A DNA stretch of 64,000 nucleotides from Photobacterium sanguinicancri (GCF_024346675.1 NZ_AP024850.1:434001-498000), one strand, 5' to 3'; shown: positions 29,314-38,637, numbered from the stretch's first letter. Numbers and translations are program-made. Notes: generated from the sequence alone by a model not told the origin.

Positions 29314-31743
29314 ATGATGAAGTTATCTATTCGTGAGGCAGCACAAGCTCCACGAAGTGGCCCTAAGCGAAAAGCGCCAGCTAAATCTGACGGTAAAGCA
29401 CCTAAAAAAGCACCGGCTAAAAAAACTGCCACGGGTAAGCGCAGCCCTAGAAAGAAAACCTCGCGTAAAAAAACAAAAGCTTCATCAAGTTGGTGGCGCA
29501 AGCTGCTTGGCTTTGGCGTTAAGCTGACGATTGTGGTGTTTGCCGTGGTGCTGATGGTCGGGATCTATCTCGATACCGTGGTGAAAAATAAATTTGATGG
29601 TCAGCTATGGAATTTACCAGCGGTCGTGTATGGCAGGGTACTTAACCTTGAACCCGGTCAAACCGTCACAATTGACGAAGTACGCCGTGAGCTGGATTTA
29701 TTGCAGTATCACAAAGTGCGCTCGCCGCAACGGGTTGGTGAATACTCATCATCGTCCACTCGTATCGAGGTGATCCGTCGTCCGTTTGAGTTTGATAATG
29801 GGCTTGAAGGCAAGCGTCATGTGATGCTGACGTTTGATGGAAACCAATTGCAAAGCATCCATGAAGTGGGTTCAAAGCGCCAATTGGGCTATGTGCGCAT
29901 TGAACCTAAAATGCTGGGTATGATTGGTGCGACAGGGCGTGAGCAGCGGATGTTTTTGCCACGAGAGCAATTCCCTGAAGTGTTAGTAGATGCCTTGTTG
30001 GTGACCGAAGATCGTGACTTTTATCAACATGACGGCGTTTCGCCGTTGGCAATTGTACGAGCATTATTTGCCAATATAAAAGCAGGACGCACCGTACAAG
30101 GTGGCAGTACGCTAACCCAGCAGTTAGCGAAGAACCTCTTTCTATCTCAAGAGAAAACCTTGTGGCGTAAGCTGCGCGAAGCCTATATCGCTTTGATCTT
30201 AGATTATCGTTACAACAAAGATCGGATCTTAGAGGCGTACTTGAATGAAATTTACCTCGGTCAGAATGGTGGCAAAGAAGTCCATGGTTTTGCCCTTGGT
30301 GCGCGTTTGTATTTTGGCCGACCGTTGCAAGAGCTCAGAATTGATCAGCAAGCCTTGTTAGTCGGTTTAGTGAAAGGCCCGTCTTATTACAATCCATGGC
30401 GTAATCCGGAACGTGCGCGTCAACGCCGTGATTTGGTACTGCGTTTGATGATGGATAACGGCATTTTAAACGGCAAGCAATATGAGCTAGCGGCATCGCG
30501 TCCATTAGACTTGCAGTCTAAGGCTCGGATCTCCACACGTCAGCCTGCATACTTCCAGCAGTTGCAGCGAGAACTGAAAGATAAAGTTGGCGATAAGTTT
30601 ACGCCAGGTGTGGGCTTGCGCGTTTTCAGTACTTTAGATCCATTATCGCAACAAGAAGCGGAAAAAATGGTGAGCACTATGGTGCCACAACTGAACAAAA
30701 AGGCGGGGGTAGAGGTAGAAACTGCGATGGTGGCAGTGGATCGTGTCAGCGGTGAAGTTCGTGCCATGATTGGCGGTAGTCGTCCAGGGTATGCCGGGTT
30801 TAACCGCGCATTAGATGCCAGTCGTCAAATTGGTTCATTAGTGAAGCCTGCGGTATATTTAGCGGCGTTGCGCCAGCCTGAACGTTATACCTTAGCCAGC
30901 ACCATCGATGACAAACCGATCATGCTTAAAGGCAGCAAGGGTAACAATTGGAAGCCGCGTAACTATGATCGTAAATTCCGTGGGCAAGTCCCGCTGTACT
31001 ACGCGCTCGCTAAGTCGTTAAACGTACCAACAGTGAATCTTGGTATGGCTGTTGGTTTGAACGATGTGATCAAGACCATGGAGCAACTGGGCGTAGATCG
31101 TAATGAAATTCCGAAATTACCGTCGATCTTATTGGGTTCGTTTACGCTAACGCCATTTGAAGTCACTCAGATGTTCCAAAGTATTACCAGTGGTGGTCGT
31201 AAAGCTGAATTAACCGCATTACGCTCAGTGGTGGATCAGCAAGGTATTTTACTTTACCAAAATTACCCTAAAGCGAGGCAGGCTGTTCCGCAGCAAGCGG
31301 CATGGTTAACCACCTATGGAATGAAGAATGTGGTTAGTCAGGGCACCGCTCGTTTTCTCCAGCCACAGTTTGGTTGGGCGGCCTTGGCTGGTAAAACGGG
31401 GACAACCGATAAAAACCGTGATAGCTGGTATGTTGGTGCCGATGGTCGTGAAGTGGTGACTATATGGGTTGGACGAGACGATAATAAACCAGTGAACCTA
31501 ACGGGTTCATCGGGTGCACTTCGAATGTATAGTCATTACCTTAAGTCGCGTCAACCAGAGCCATTGCGCTTATCATGGCCGAGTAAAATCTCGACAGCTA
31601 AGTTCCACCGTCAACCCAATGGAACTTTGGGTTTTGATTGCCAAGGCGAGCAATCACTGCCTGTCTGGGATAATAAGGGGCAACTTAAAGCCCGTTGTGA
31701 ACCGGGTGCGGGTGGTTGGGTGAAAGATTTATTTACGTGGTAA
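29314..31743 (+). CDS. mrcB: Bifunctional penicillin-binding protein 1B
   Basis: 809 aa. A Lys/Arg/Ala-rich cytoplasmic tail (about 15-57) precedes one membrane helix (about 68-90). The UB2H domain (about 100-200), which binds LpoB, is followed by the GT51 glycosyltransferase with catalytic Glu232 in TEDRDFYQH and the GGSTLTQQLAKNLFL motif. The transpeptidase has SLVK (Ser508), SLN and KTGTT. It polymerises and cross-links septal and lateral peptidoglycan. Two ATGs occur in tandem (29314, 29317); either could start. Confidence 0.96.
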   Translation: MMKLSIREAAQAPRSGPKRKAPAKSDGKAPKKAPAKKTATGKRSPRKKTSRKKTKASSSWWRKLLGFGVKLTIVVFAVVLMVGIYLDTVVKNKFDGQLWNLPAVVYGRVLNLEPGQTVTIDEVRRELDLLQYHKVRSPQRVGEYSSSSTRIEVIRRPFEFDNGLEGKRHVMLTFDGNQLQSIHEVGSKRQLGYVRIEPKMLGMIGATGREQRMFLPREQFPEVLVDALLVTEDRDFYQHDGVSPLAIVRALFANIKAGRTVQGGSTLTQQLAKNLFLSQEKTLWRKLREAYIALILDYRYNKDRILEAYLNEIYLGQNGGKEVHGFALGARLYFGRPLQELRIDQQALLVGLVKGPSYYNPWRNPERARQRRDLVLRLMMDNGILNGKQYELAASRPLDLQSKARISTRQPAYFQQLQRELKDKVGDKFTPGVGLRVFSTLDPLSQQEAEKMVSTMVPQLNKKAGVEVETAMVAVDRVSGEVRAMIGGSRPGYAGFNRALDASRQIGSLVKPAVYLAALRQPERYTLASTIDDKPIMLKGSKGNNWKPRNYDRKFRGQVPLYYALAKSLNVPTVNLGMAVGLNDVIKTMEQLGVDRNEIPKLPSILLGSFTLTPFEVTQMFQSITSGGRKAELTALRSVVDQQGILLYQNYPKARQAVPQQAAWLTTYGMKNVVSQGTARFLQPQFGWAALAGKTGTTDKNRDSWYVGADGREVVTIWVGRDDNKPVNLTGSSGALRMYSHYLKSRQPEPLRLSWPSKISTAKFHRQPNGTLGFDCQGEQSLPVWDNKGQLKARCEPGAGGWVKDLFTW

Positions 31744-31813
31744 GTCGATGATAGCTGCTGTACCTGGAGCCAATGCATTCAGAATCAATAAATTGATGTT
31801 TATTTAAAAAGAT

Positions 31814-31848
31814 AACGGCTCGTTGAGAGAATCAACGAGCCGTTTTTA
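31814..31848. terminator. Terminator between mrcB and the HD-GYP gene
   Basis: AACGGCTCGTTGA, GAGAA loop, TCAACGAGCCGTT then TTT, a 13-bp perfect stem between convergent genes. Confidence 0.88.
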
Positions 31849-31905
31849 TTGGTGTTTTTTCGTTTACATCACTAATGAATGAGAAACGATAAACCTGTAA
31901 GAGGA

Positions 31906-33162
31906 TTAATCGGTTGGATCAAAATAGAAAGAGATGCGTACTCGCGGGTTTAAATAGTCATAAACCTGCTCTGGTAATTTATCGGGGGCGATAGCACGCT
32001 CGATCTTTAAATTACTCTCTTCCAAATCAATGATGGGGGCTTCATTAGATGGCACCGATGGATCGTAGAGCAATACGTTCGGAAATAGCAGACTGCTGGT
32101 ATTTACCGAGATGACCAAACCTAATTGTTGGTTGGAAAGTTGCACTACGCTACCCGGTGGATACACGCCCATTAATTTGACCAGCAACGCCATGTATTCA
32201 TTGTTGTATTGCGCTTTCTTATTTTTAAACAAATACGACAGCGCACTGTAAGGAATACGCGCCTTGGAAGCATCTTGTGGGTGGCACAACGAATCGTAAG
32301 CATTTACGAGGGCAATCAGCTGGGCATCTGCGGTAATTTGATCGCCTTTCAGCCCCTTAGGATAGCCAGAACCATCAATCAACTCATGGTGCTGCTCTAG
32401 TATGGGCTTTGCAGCCTCTGGGAAGGTATCTGCAAGGTTTGCAAGCTCAAGGCTATACTTTGTGTGCAAACGTAGATAGTTTTCTTCAGGTGGCGTTAAC
32501 GGCGTTGTTTTTCGCAATATCGCCGTAGGTACTTTCAGTTTTCCCATATCATGGAATAAAGCCCCTAACGCTAGGTGCTTGATACTTTCCGAAGACATCC
32601 CATTCGCTTTGGCGAGCATCATGGCAATAATGGCGACATTGAGCGAATGAAAATAAATATCTTCATGCTCTTTTTTGTCATTCATTAAATGCAGTGCAAC
32701 GTTATCAGACTCCATCAAGGCATCAACCATGGTGCTAACCAGATCATTGGCTTCATCGATGGCGGTAACAGGGCGGCTTTTGATTTTACTGACAATAGAG
32801 CGTAACTGCGCTAATGAGCGTGAAAAATTCTTCTCGCAGCGCTGAACCCTGAGTTTGTAGTTTTTCAGATGTTCAATACGACGCTGCTTTTCTTGCCACA
32901 GTTTTTCTGCTTGTTTCCCCAGAAACTGACTTTCTTGTTCTGAAATTGCTTCTGGTTTGGTGTCTGGGTCGAGCGGGGCATTATCGCTCTTATCAGGGAT
33001 CAGGTAGACATACTTAAGATTTAAGCTTTTTATTAGACGTAGCTGTTGCTGATCTTTGATTTTGAAATGATTGAGCAGAAATGGGTGCTCGGTCCATTGC
33101 AAAGGGAGTTTGACGTATAAGCCCGGAGTTAAGCGATCGACCGCAAGTTTGATGTTTGCCAT
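31906..33162 (-). CDS. HD-GYP domain protein, probable c-di-GMP phosphodiesterase
   Basis: 418 aa. The N-terminal DUF3391 region (1-55) has LTPGLYVKLPLQW. A charged, probably coiled segment (about 75-130) leads into the HD-GYP domain: HD at 204-205 in LFHDMGK, HHE at 258-260 and GSGYPKGL at 264-271. The metal and GYP residues needed for c-di-GMP hydrolysis to GMP are visible. It is probably cytoplasmic, with no signal peptide or membrane helix. It has no operon partner, so the pathway it serves (motility or biofilm) is not shown. Confidence 0.92.
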   Translation of the reverse strand: MANIKLAVDRLTPGLYVKLPLQWTEHPFLLNHFKIKDQQQLRLIKSLNLKYVYLIPDKSDNAPLDPDTKPEAISEQESQFLGKQAEKLWQEKQRRIEHLKNYKLRVQRCEKNFSRSLAQLRSIVSKIKSRPVTAIDEANDLVSTMVDALMESDNVALHLMNDKKEHEDIYFHSLNVAIIAMMLAKANGMSSESIKHLALGALFHDMGKLKVPTAILRKTTPLTPPEENYLRLHTKYSLELANLADTFPEAAKPILEQHHELIDGSGYPKGLKGDQITADAQLIALVNAYDSLCHPQDASKARIPYSALSYLFKNKKAQYNNEYMALLVKLMGVYPPGSVVQLSNQQLGLVISVNTSSLLFPNVLLYDPSVPSNEAPIIDLEESNLKIERAIAPDKLPEQVYDYLNPRVRISFYFDPTD

Positions 33163-33519
33163 GAGTTAAATAGAACAACCAGTTAATGTTAGCGCTAACC
33201 GTGCTGGTTTCGCTTTTTAAGTCATCATAATTATTGTAGGAATTACACTCATTACTGAATATGGCACTGAGTTTGCCCTTGATATGTTACTGGTATGAGT
33301 AACAGGTGCTAAAACTAGGCTTATCAACTCGATGCGTGCGGTTTAATAGAATATTACTACCTATAGGCGACTAATATCATTGTGATAAGTTGCTTAAACC
33401 ACACCATAGGTCAATGCGTTATGGCGTAATTGCTTATCATATCAATAATCACCAACTGAACAAATGTTTGTTCAAAAAAGACGAGATGGGAGGGGGGGAG
33501 GGAGTCATTTTTGACTGGT
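33163..33519. other. Non-coding gap before tRNA array B terminator
   Basis: No gene seen. It holds the palindrome GTTAGCGCTAAC at 33188-33199, the palindrome TGAACAAA-TG-TTTGTTCA at 33457-33474, and a G-quadruplex motif at 33488-33502. The leader and promoter of the HD-GYP gene must lie near 33163-33260. Confidence 0.6.
33488..33502 (+). other. G-quadruplex motif
   Basis: GGGAGGGGGGGAGGG gives four G3 tracts with one-base loops. It lies 18 bases past the array B terminator, with the G-rich strand being the template for leftward read-through. Confidence 0.6.
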
Positions 33520-33550
33520 AAAAAAAAACCTCATCCGAAGATGAGGTTTT
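33520..33550 (-). terminator. Terminator of tRNA array B
   Basis: On the minus strand: CCTCATC, TTCG loop, GATGAGG, then nine T. The C(UUCG)G tetraloop is exceptionally stable. Nearly the same hairpin ends array A. Confidence 0.92.
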
Positions 33551-33557
33551 CAAAAAA

Positions 33558-33633
<76 letters not shown>

Positions 33634-33679
33634 ACACTAAATTTTTGTCTTTAAGCTGAAAGTATCAACTCAAAGTTAT

Positions 33680-33755
33680 TGGCTCCCCTTGCAAGACTTG
33701 AACTTGCGACATACGGATTAACAGTCCGCCGTTCTACCAACTGAACTAAAGGGGA
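33680..33755 (-). tRNA. tRNA-Asn(GTT), copy 1
   Basis: 76 nt, acceptor TCCCCTT/AAGGGGA, anticodon loop CTGTTAA, discriminator G plus encoded CCA. Six bases separate it from Phe copy 1. Confidence 0.97.
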
Positions 33756-33761
33756 ATTATA

Positions 33762-33837
33762 TGGTGCCTCGAGGCGGAATCGAACCACCGACACGAGGAT
33801 TTTCAATCCTCTGCTCTACCGACTGAGCTATCGAGGC
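33762..33837 (-). tRNA. tRNA-Phe(GAA), copy 1
   Basis: 76 nt, acceptor GCCTCGA/TCGAGGC, anticodon loop TTGAAAA, encoded CCA. The 60-nt two-hairpin spacer lies between it and Thr copy 2. Confidence 0.97.
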
Positions 33838-33897
33838 AAAAGTCACACCGAAGTGTTAACTTTTGCAAATCTGCTAAAAGCAGAACTTGCTAAAGAA

Positions 33898-33973
<76 letters not shown>

Positions 33974-34017
33974 ACACGAATCTTTTTTGTTACCAAGCAA
34001 AAGCTTGTTAACGAATT

Positions 34018-34093
34018 TGGCTCCCCTTGCAAGACTTGAACTTGCGACATACGGATTAACAGTCCGCCGTTCTACCAACTGAACTAAAGGGGA
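34018..34093 (-). tRNA. tRNA-Asn(GTT), copy 2
   Basis: Identical to Asn copy 1. Six-base spacer to Phe copy 2. Confidence 0.97.
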
Positions 34094-34099
34094 ATTGTA

Positions 34100-34175
34100 T
34101 GGTGCCTCGAGGCGGAATCGAACCACCGACACGAGGATTTTCAATCCTCTGCTCTACCGACTGAGCTATCGAGGC
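34100..34175 (-). tRNA. tRNA-Phe(GAA), copy 2
   Basis: Identical to Phe copy 1. In its 60-nt spacer the outer base of the second hairpin is changed (CCTGCT instead of TCTGCT). Confidence 0.97.
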
Positions 34176-34235
34176 AAAAGTCACACCGAAGTGTTAACTT
34201 TTGCAAACCTGCTAAAAGCAGAACTTGCTAAAGAA

Positions 34236-34311
<76 letters not shown>

Positions 34312-34357
34312 ACACGAATTCTTGTTTGTCATCAAGCTATTGCTTAACAACTAAATT

Positions 34358-34433
34358 TGGCTCCCCTTGCAAGACTTGAACTTGCGACATACGGATTAAC
34401 AGTCCGCCGTTCTACCAACTGAACTAAAGGGGA
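34358..34433 (-). tRNA. tRNA-Asn(GTT), copy 3
   Basis: Identical to Asn copy 1. It has a 46-nt rather than 6-nt spacer to Phe copy 3, identical to the one before Asn copy 7. Confidence 0.97.
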
Positions 34434-34479
34434 ATTGCTATCGTTGCTTGCACCATTTTTAACTACTAAAGAGAAGTAA

Positions 34480-34555
34480 TGGTGCCTCGAGGCGGAATCG
34501 AACCACCGACACGAGGATTTTCAATCCTCTGCTCTACCGACTGAGCTATCGAGGC
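34480..34555 (-). tRNA. tRNA-Phe(GAA), copy 3, first gene of array B
   Basis: Identical to Phe copy 1. The promoter -10 lies 10 bp upstream, so the primary transcript leader is very short. Confidence 0.97.
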
Positions 34556-34565
34556 AACGGAGCGC

Positions 34566-34594
34566 ATTAAAAAGGTTTTCGGCTTTGTCGTCAA
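34566..34594 (-). promoter_or_regulatory. Promoter of tRNA array B
   Basis: On the minus strand: TTGACG, 17 bp, TTTAAT, then a GC-rich discriminator GCGCTCC. An A-rich UP-element-like tract lies upstream of the -35. This is the pattern of stringently controlled stable-RNA promoters. Confidence 0.88.
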
Positions 34595-34671
34595 CGATTT
34601 TTTTCAATCTATCGCTTAACTTTGGTTTTTTTGCTCTGATTGATTAGAAAGTACCCCGTAATGCGTTTTTT

Positions 34672-35295
34672 TTAGGTTGGAAGGGCCTGTTGCTCTTTGA
34701 GCAGCGCACGCATTAAAGCCGGGCGTTGTGACACAAAAAGGCGGTATTTTTCGATATTCGCAGGAAGTTTCTGTTTGAAGGCCGTTGCCCAGTTCAGGGT
34801 GTGGGTCAAAATAAGATCGGCAACGGTGGGCAGGTTGCCGAATAAATAATCACTCTCGGGGAGCCAATGTGAGGCAACATTAATGGCTTTCTTAAATTCC
34901 CAACTGGCGACGGCTTGCATTTCGGGTAAACGAATCGGTTCTGGTAGGGCATAGCGATGCTTCCCGATGTTCCACAAAGGTTGTTCTAGCTCGGTGATGA
35001 TAAAACTGATCCATTGATGATGGCGAGCTTGTTGTTGCAGGGATTGATGCGGCAGCCAGTGTGGACCATAACGTTCAGCAAGATACAAACAAATTGCGGT
35101 TGATTCGCATAGCGTGAGATCGTTGTCGATCAGAGTGGGGACTTTGCCTTCAACATTATGCTGTAAATAGTCTGTCGTTTTTTGCTCGCCTTGCTGAAGG
35201 TTGACCAAGTGATATTGCCAATCTAGCCCTAGCTCTTCCAATAGCCATGAAACACGTAATGACCGACTACGAGGGTATCCGTACAAGGTGAGCAT
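34672..35295 (-). CDS. Glutathione S-transferase family protein
   Basis: 207 aa. An N-terminal thioredoxin-like domain (1-77) has LYGYPRSRSLRVSWLLEELGL, the cis-Pro in GKVPTLID, and the glutathione-binding ESTAICLYLAERY. The helical C-terminal domain has the family Asp in PTVADLILTHTL. Such enzymes conjugate or reduce with glutathione; the substrate is not known. It lies alone between the two tRNA arrays and on their strand. The array A terminator upstream and the array B promoter downstream isolate it. Confidence 0.9.
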   Translation of the reverse strand: MLTLYGYPRSRSLRVSWLLEELGLDWQYHLVNLQQGEQKTTDYLQHNVEGKVPTLIDNDLTLCESTAICLYLAERYGPHWLPHQSLQQQARHHQWISFIITELEQPLWNIGKHRYALPEPIRLPEMQAVASWEFKKAINVASHWLPESDYLFGNLPTVADLILTHTLNWATAFKQKLPANIEKYRLFVSQRPALMRALLKEQQALPT

Positions 35296-35451
35296 ATATC
35301 GTCCTTTTACTGAGTGACATTGTTAACACTAGACGAAGAATAGCTAACGCGAAAAGACATCATGGTATTTTGTTCTGAGTCGCTAATGGTGGATGTTGGT
35401 TTGAATAAAAAGAGGGAGAGTGGTGTGGATGGGCTGATAAATTGCAGACAC

Positions 35452-35482
35452 AAAAAAGCCTCATCCGAAGATGAGGCTTTTT
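35452..35482 (-). terminator. Terminator of tRNA array A
   Basis: On the minus strand: AAAAAGCCTCATC, TTCG loop, GATGAGGCTTTTTT. The stem shares CCTCATC-TTCG-GATGAGG with the array B terminator. Confidence 0.92.
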
Positions 35483-35506
35483 CACTCTAGGATAACCTAG
35501 ATAATT

Positions 35507-35582
35507 TGGCTCCCCTTGCAAGACTTGAACTTGCGACATACGGATTAACAGTCCGCCGTTCTACCAACTGAACTAAAGGGGA
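35507..35582 (-). tRNA. tRNA-Asn(GTT), copy 4, last gene of array A
   Basis: Identical to Asn copy 1. No Thr gene follows; the terminator starts about 25 bases downstream. Confidence 0.97.
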
Positions 35583-35588
35583 ATTGTA

Positions 35589-35664
35589 TGGTGCCTCGAG
35601 GCGGAATCGAACCACCGACACGAGGATTTTCAATCCTCTGCTCTACCGACTGAGCTATCGAGGC
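35589..35664 (-). tRNA. tRNA-Phe(GAA), copy 4
   Basis: Identical to Phe copy 1; standard 60-nt spacer towards Thr copy 4. Confidence 0.97.
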
Positions 35665-35724
35665 AAAAGTCACACCGAAGTGTTAACTTTTGCAAATCTG
35701 CTAAAAGCAGAACTTGCTAAAGAA

Positions 35725-35800
<76 letters not shown>

Positions 35801-35844
35801 ACACGAATCTTTTTTGTTACCAAGCAAAAGCTTGTTAACGAATT

Positions 35845-35920
35845 TGGCTCCCCTTGCAAGACTTGAACTTGCGACATACGGATTAACAGTCCGCCGTTCT
35901 ACCAACTGAACTAAAGGGGA
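35845..35920 (-). tRNA. tRNA-Asn(GTT), copy 5
   Basis: Identical to Asn copy 1; six bases from Phe copy 5. Confidence 0.97.
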
Positions 35921-35926
35921 ATTATA

Positions 35927-36002
35927 TGGTGCCTCGAGGCGGAATCGAACCACCGACACGAGGATTTTCAATCCTCTGCTCTACCGACTGAGCTATCGAG
36001 GC
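35927..36002 (-). tRNA. tRNA-Phe(GAA), copy 5
   Basis: Identical to Phe copy 1; exact 338-bp period to copies 4 and 6. Confidence 0.97.
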
Positions 36003-36062
36003 AAAAGTCACACCGAAGTGTTAACTTTTGCAAATCTGCTAAAAGCAGAACTTGCTAAAGAA

Positions 36063-36138
<76 letters not shown>

Positions 36139-36182
36139 ACACGAATCTTTTTTGTTACCAAGCAAAAGCTTGTTAACGAATT

Positions 36183-36258
36183 TGGCTCCCCTTGCAAGAC
36201 TTGAACTTGCGACATACGGATTAACAGTCCGCCGTTCTACCAACTGAACTAAAGGGGA
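36183..36258 (-). tRNA. tRNA-Asn(GTT), copy 6
   Basis: Identical to Asn copy 1; six bases from Phe copy 6. Confidence 0.97.
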
Positions 36259-36264
36259 ATTATA

Positions 36265-36340
36265 TGGTGCCTCGAGGCGGAATCGAACCACCGACACGAG
36301 GATTTTCAATCCTCTGCTCTACCGACTGAGCTATCGAGGC
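36265..36340 (-). tRNA. tRNA-Phe(GAA), copy 6
   Basis: Identical to Phe copy 1. Its spacer has one base change (AGCATA for AGCAGA) in the second hairpin. Confidence 0.97.
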
Positions 36341-36400
36341 AAAAGTCACACCGAAGTGTTAACTTTTGCAAATCTGCTAAAAGCATAACTTGCTAAAGAA

Positions 36401-36476
<76 letters not shown>

Positions 36477-36522
36477 ACACGAATTCTTGTTTGTCATCAA
36501 GCTATTGCTTAACAACTAAATT

Positions 36523-36598
36523 TGGCTCCCCTTGCAAGACTTGAACTTGCGACATACGGATTAACAGTCCGCCGTTCTACCAACTGAACTAAAGGGGA
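36523..36598 (-). tRNA. tRNA-Asn(GTT), copy 7
   Basis: Identical to Asn copy 1; 46-nt spacer to Phe copy 7, the same as in array B. Confidence 0.97.
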
Positions 36599-36644
36599 AT
36601 TGCTATCGTTGCTTGCACCATTTTTAACTACTAAAGAGAAGTAA

Positions 36645-36720
36645 TGGTGCCTCGAGGCGGAATCGAACCACCGACACGAGGATTTTCAATCCTCTGCTCT
36701 ACCGACTGAGCTATCGAGGC
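36645..36720 (-). tRNA. tRNA-Phe(GAA), copy 7, first gene of array A
   Basis: Identical to Phe copy 1; the promoter -10 lies 11 bp upstream. Confidence 0.97.
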
Positions 36721-36731
36721 AACGGAGCGCT

Positions 36732-36760
36732 ATTAAACGGGTTTTGGGCGTTGTCGTCAA
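36732..36760 (-). promoter_or_regulatory. Promoter of tRNA array A
   Basis: On the minus strand: TTGACG, 17 bp, TTTAAT, discriminator AGCGCTCC. It is preceded by an A8 tract resembling an UP element. It closely matches the array B promoter, while sequence further upstream differs. Confidence 0.88.
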
Positions 36761-36930
36761 CCATTTTTTTTAGATAAAACAGTAAATCGGCCTGCTTGCT
36801 GGAATTTTACACATAGGGGTGGAAGGATCGCACATTTAAGGTAGTAGAAACCCCAAAATTGGAGTAGGTGAGGTAAACGATGTTTTTGGGGCTGAGGGAT
36901 TTTGCCGCTGATTTGTCGTTGATTTTCTGT

Positions 36931-36955
36931 CGCGCCACTTTAAGGAAGTGGCGCG
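36931..36955 (-). terminator. Hairpin after mltC
   Basis: CGCGCCACTT, TAAGG loop, AAGTGGCGCG: a 10-bp perfect stem 23 bp past the mltC stop. It lacks a clean U run, so it may stabilise the RNA end rather than terminate. Confidence 0.5.
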
Positions 36956-36977
36956 AGGTGAATAAGTGAGCAGCTTG

Positions 36978-38114
36978 CTAGATCTTGCCTTGATTAAATT
37001 CTTTTTGGAAAGTCGTTACCTTTTGTAAGTAACGTCGAGCTTCAGCTTTCGGGTGTTTATTGGTTAATGCCCAATACACTTGGTTGGGTTTCAAGTTATT
37101 GAGATCATTCATTGCGCGTTTACGATCATTACGATTGAACGTATTGAGTACGCCACCAGTCCCGCCGTTATAAGCAGAAATCATGCTGTAATGCAGTGAA
37201 GTAGGGTGTTTTACATCCCTTAAATAACGGTTTTTTAAGATGTAAAAATATGCGGTTCCGGTATCAATATTTTTGACTGGGTCAAAGAGGTACTCGGGCG
37301 AGGGTACGCCTGATTTCTTTTTCACCAACTTAAAAACATCAGCCCCTGCGGTTTTGGGCACCACTTGCATTAGACCATAGGCATTAGCGTGGCTCACTGC
37401 ATAAGGGTTAAAGCTGCTTTCTGTTTTGATGATCGCGTAAATCAAATCTTCATTAATACCGTAACGTTTCGATGCGTCGCGCACGATGCTGGCATATTTG
37501 TAACCCCGCTTATCAACGTGATCGGCCACCATTGGGATTTCCACGTAATACGCTTGTTGAAAACGAACCTTGCGCTTTTTGATTTTATTTTTGACTAAGT
37601 AGTCGGCAAAGCGATTAGCACGCCACGACCATTCAACGGGTTTTTTATCTTGATCTAATACTTGGCCAAACAGGAAGGGTTTACCTCCGACTTGAATTTT
37701 TTGATCCGAGTAAAGATCGACCCCAGCAGGATCATCGGGAGTAAGAAGGGTTGTTACGATGGCGGCTTTTAAGTGTTTTTCTGGTTCTGTTTTTGCCACG
37801 GTTCCAATAACAACAACGCCTCGGTCGAAATCAACGTGGGCACGGCTTTGATAACCGTCGGTGTATTTTACGTAGTGGTGCTTACTGGCAATCATGCCTT
37901 CATTGCCCCAATAGCGTTCGACTTCACCATTGAATGAGTTGATCAGTTTATCTAATGCCACTAAATCTTTGGTGAATTGGCCAGGAAGCGGTGCAAGGTT
38001 GTTGGCGAAACGGTTTGTCGTGCTGTAGTCAACGTCGTAAATTTTTTCAATAAATTCACGGCTACAACCATTTAATAGAGCTAAGGACAACAATAAGAGA
38101 GCGCGTTTTTTCAT
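36978..38114 (-). CDS. mltC: Membrane-bound lytic murein transglycosylase C
   Basis: 378 aa. Lipoprotein signal with lipobox LNGC (Cys17) at the inner face of the outer membrane. An N-terminal MltC-specific region (about 20-190) precedes a SLT-type lysozyme-like domain. The catalytic Glu is in AIIKTESSFNPYAVS, and the GLMQV and SAYNGG motifs are intact. It cleaves peptidoglycan glycan strands, forming 1,6-anhydro ends. It follows mutY and yggX in the E. coli order. Confidence 0.95.
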   Translation of the reverse strand: MKKRALLLLSLALLNGCSREFIEKIYDVDYSTTNRFANNLAPLPGQFTKDLVALDKLINSFNGEVERYWGNEGMIASKHHYVKYTDGYQSRAHVDFDRGVVVIGTVAKTEPEKHLKAAIVTTLLTPDDPAGVDLYSDQKIQVGGKPFLFGQVLDQDKKPVEWSWRANRFADYLVKNKIKKRKVRFQQAYYVEIPMVADHVDKRGYKYASIVRDASKRYGINEDLIYAIIKTESSFNPYAVSHANAYGLMQVVPKTAGADVFKLVKKKSGVPSPEYLFDPVKNIDTGTAYFYILKNRYLRDVKHPTSLHYSMISAYNGGTGGVLNTFNRNDRKRAMNDLNNLKPNQVYWALTNKHPKAEARRYLQKVTTFQKEFNQGKI

Positions 38115-38253
38115 AACACCGACAGATAAAAAAATGACATCATTTATGTAGCGACAAATGATGTCATTTTCTGAACCTTACGGTAAGCCTTTTTCACCGA
38201 AATGATAACAAACCGTGACGTTCAGTAACTATATCGACAAAGATACAGTGCAA

Positions 38254-38526
38254 TTACTCACTCGGCGGTGTGTAACCGTCGATGATCACGTCTTGACCTT
38301 CAAACAGGAATTTAACCATCTCTGTTTCAAGCAATTTACGGTGTTCGACATCCATCATGTTGAGCTTTTTCTCATTGATCAGCATGGTTTGTTTACCTTG
38401 CCATTCAGTCCAAGCTTCTTTAGAAATGTTGTCGAAAATGCGTTTACCAAGTTCACCAGGGTAAAGTTGGAAATCTAAACCTTCCGCATCTTTTTTAAGG
38501 CGAGTACAAAATACAGTACGGCTCAT
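38254..38526 (-). CDS. yggX: Iron-trafficking / oxidative damage protection protein YggX
   Basis: 90 aa, the family length, beginning [19 protein letters not shown] with the single conserved Cys7. [20 protein letters not shown] is characteristic. E. coli and Salmonella YggX protects Fe-S clusters from oxidants, which fits its place directly after mutY, encoding an Fe-S enzyme. The gap of about 110 bp to mutY has no terminator that I can see. Confidence 0.95.
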   Translation of the reverse strand: MSRTVFCTRLKKDAEGLDFQLYPGELGKRIFDNISKEAWTEWQGKQTMLINEKKLNMMDVEHRKLLETEMVKFLFEGQDVIIDGYTPPSE

Positions 38527-38637
38527 TGAGCGGCTCCTTCAGTCATAACCTACTTACGTACGCAGCTAGTTATACCAGAGTGTCGCGACGGCTGCCAGAA
38601 CTCCCATGCGTATCACAAAGCCATTAATTTTCTAGGG

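Noticed and set aside
34672..35295. GST gene between tRNA arrays as part of a genomic island
   Set aside because: No integrase, no direct repeat of a tRNA 3' end bounding it other than the arrays themselves, and no mobile genes.
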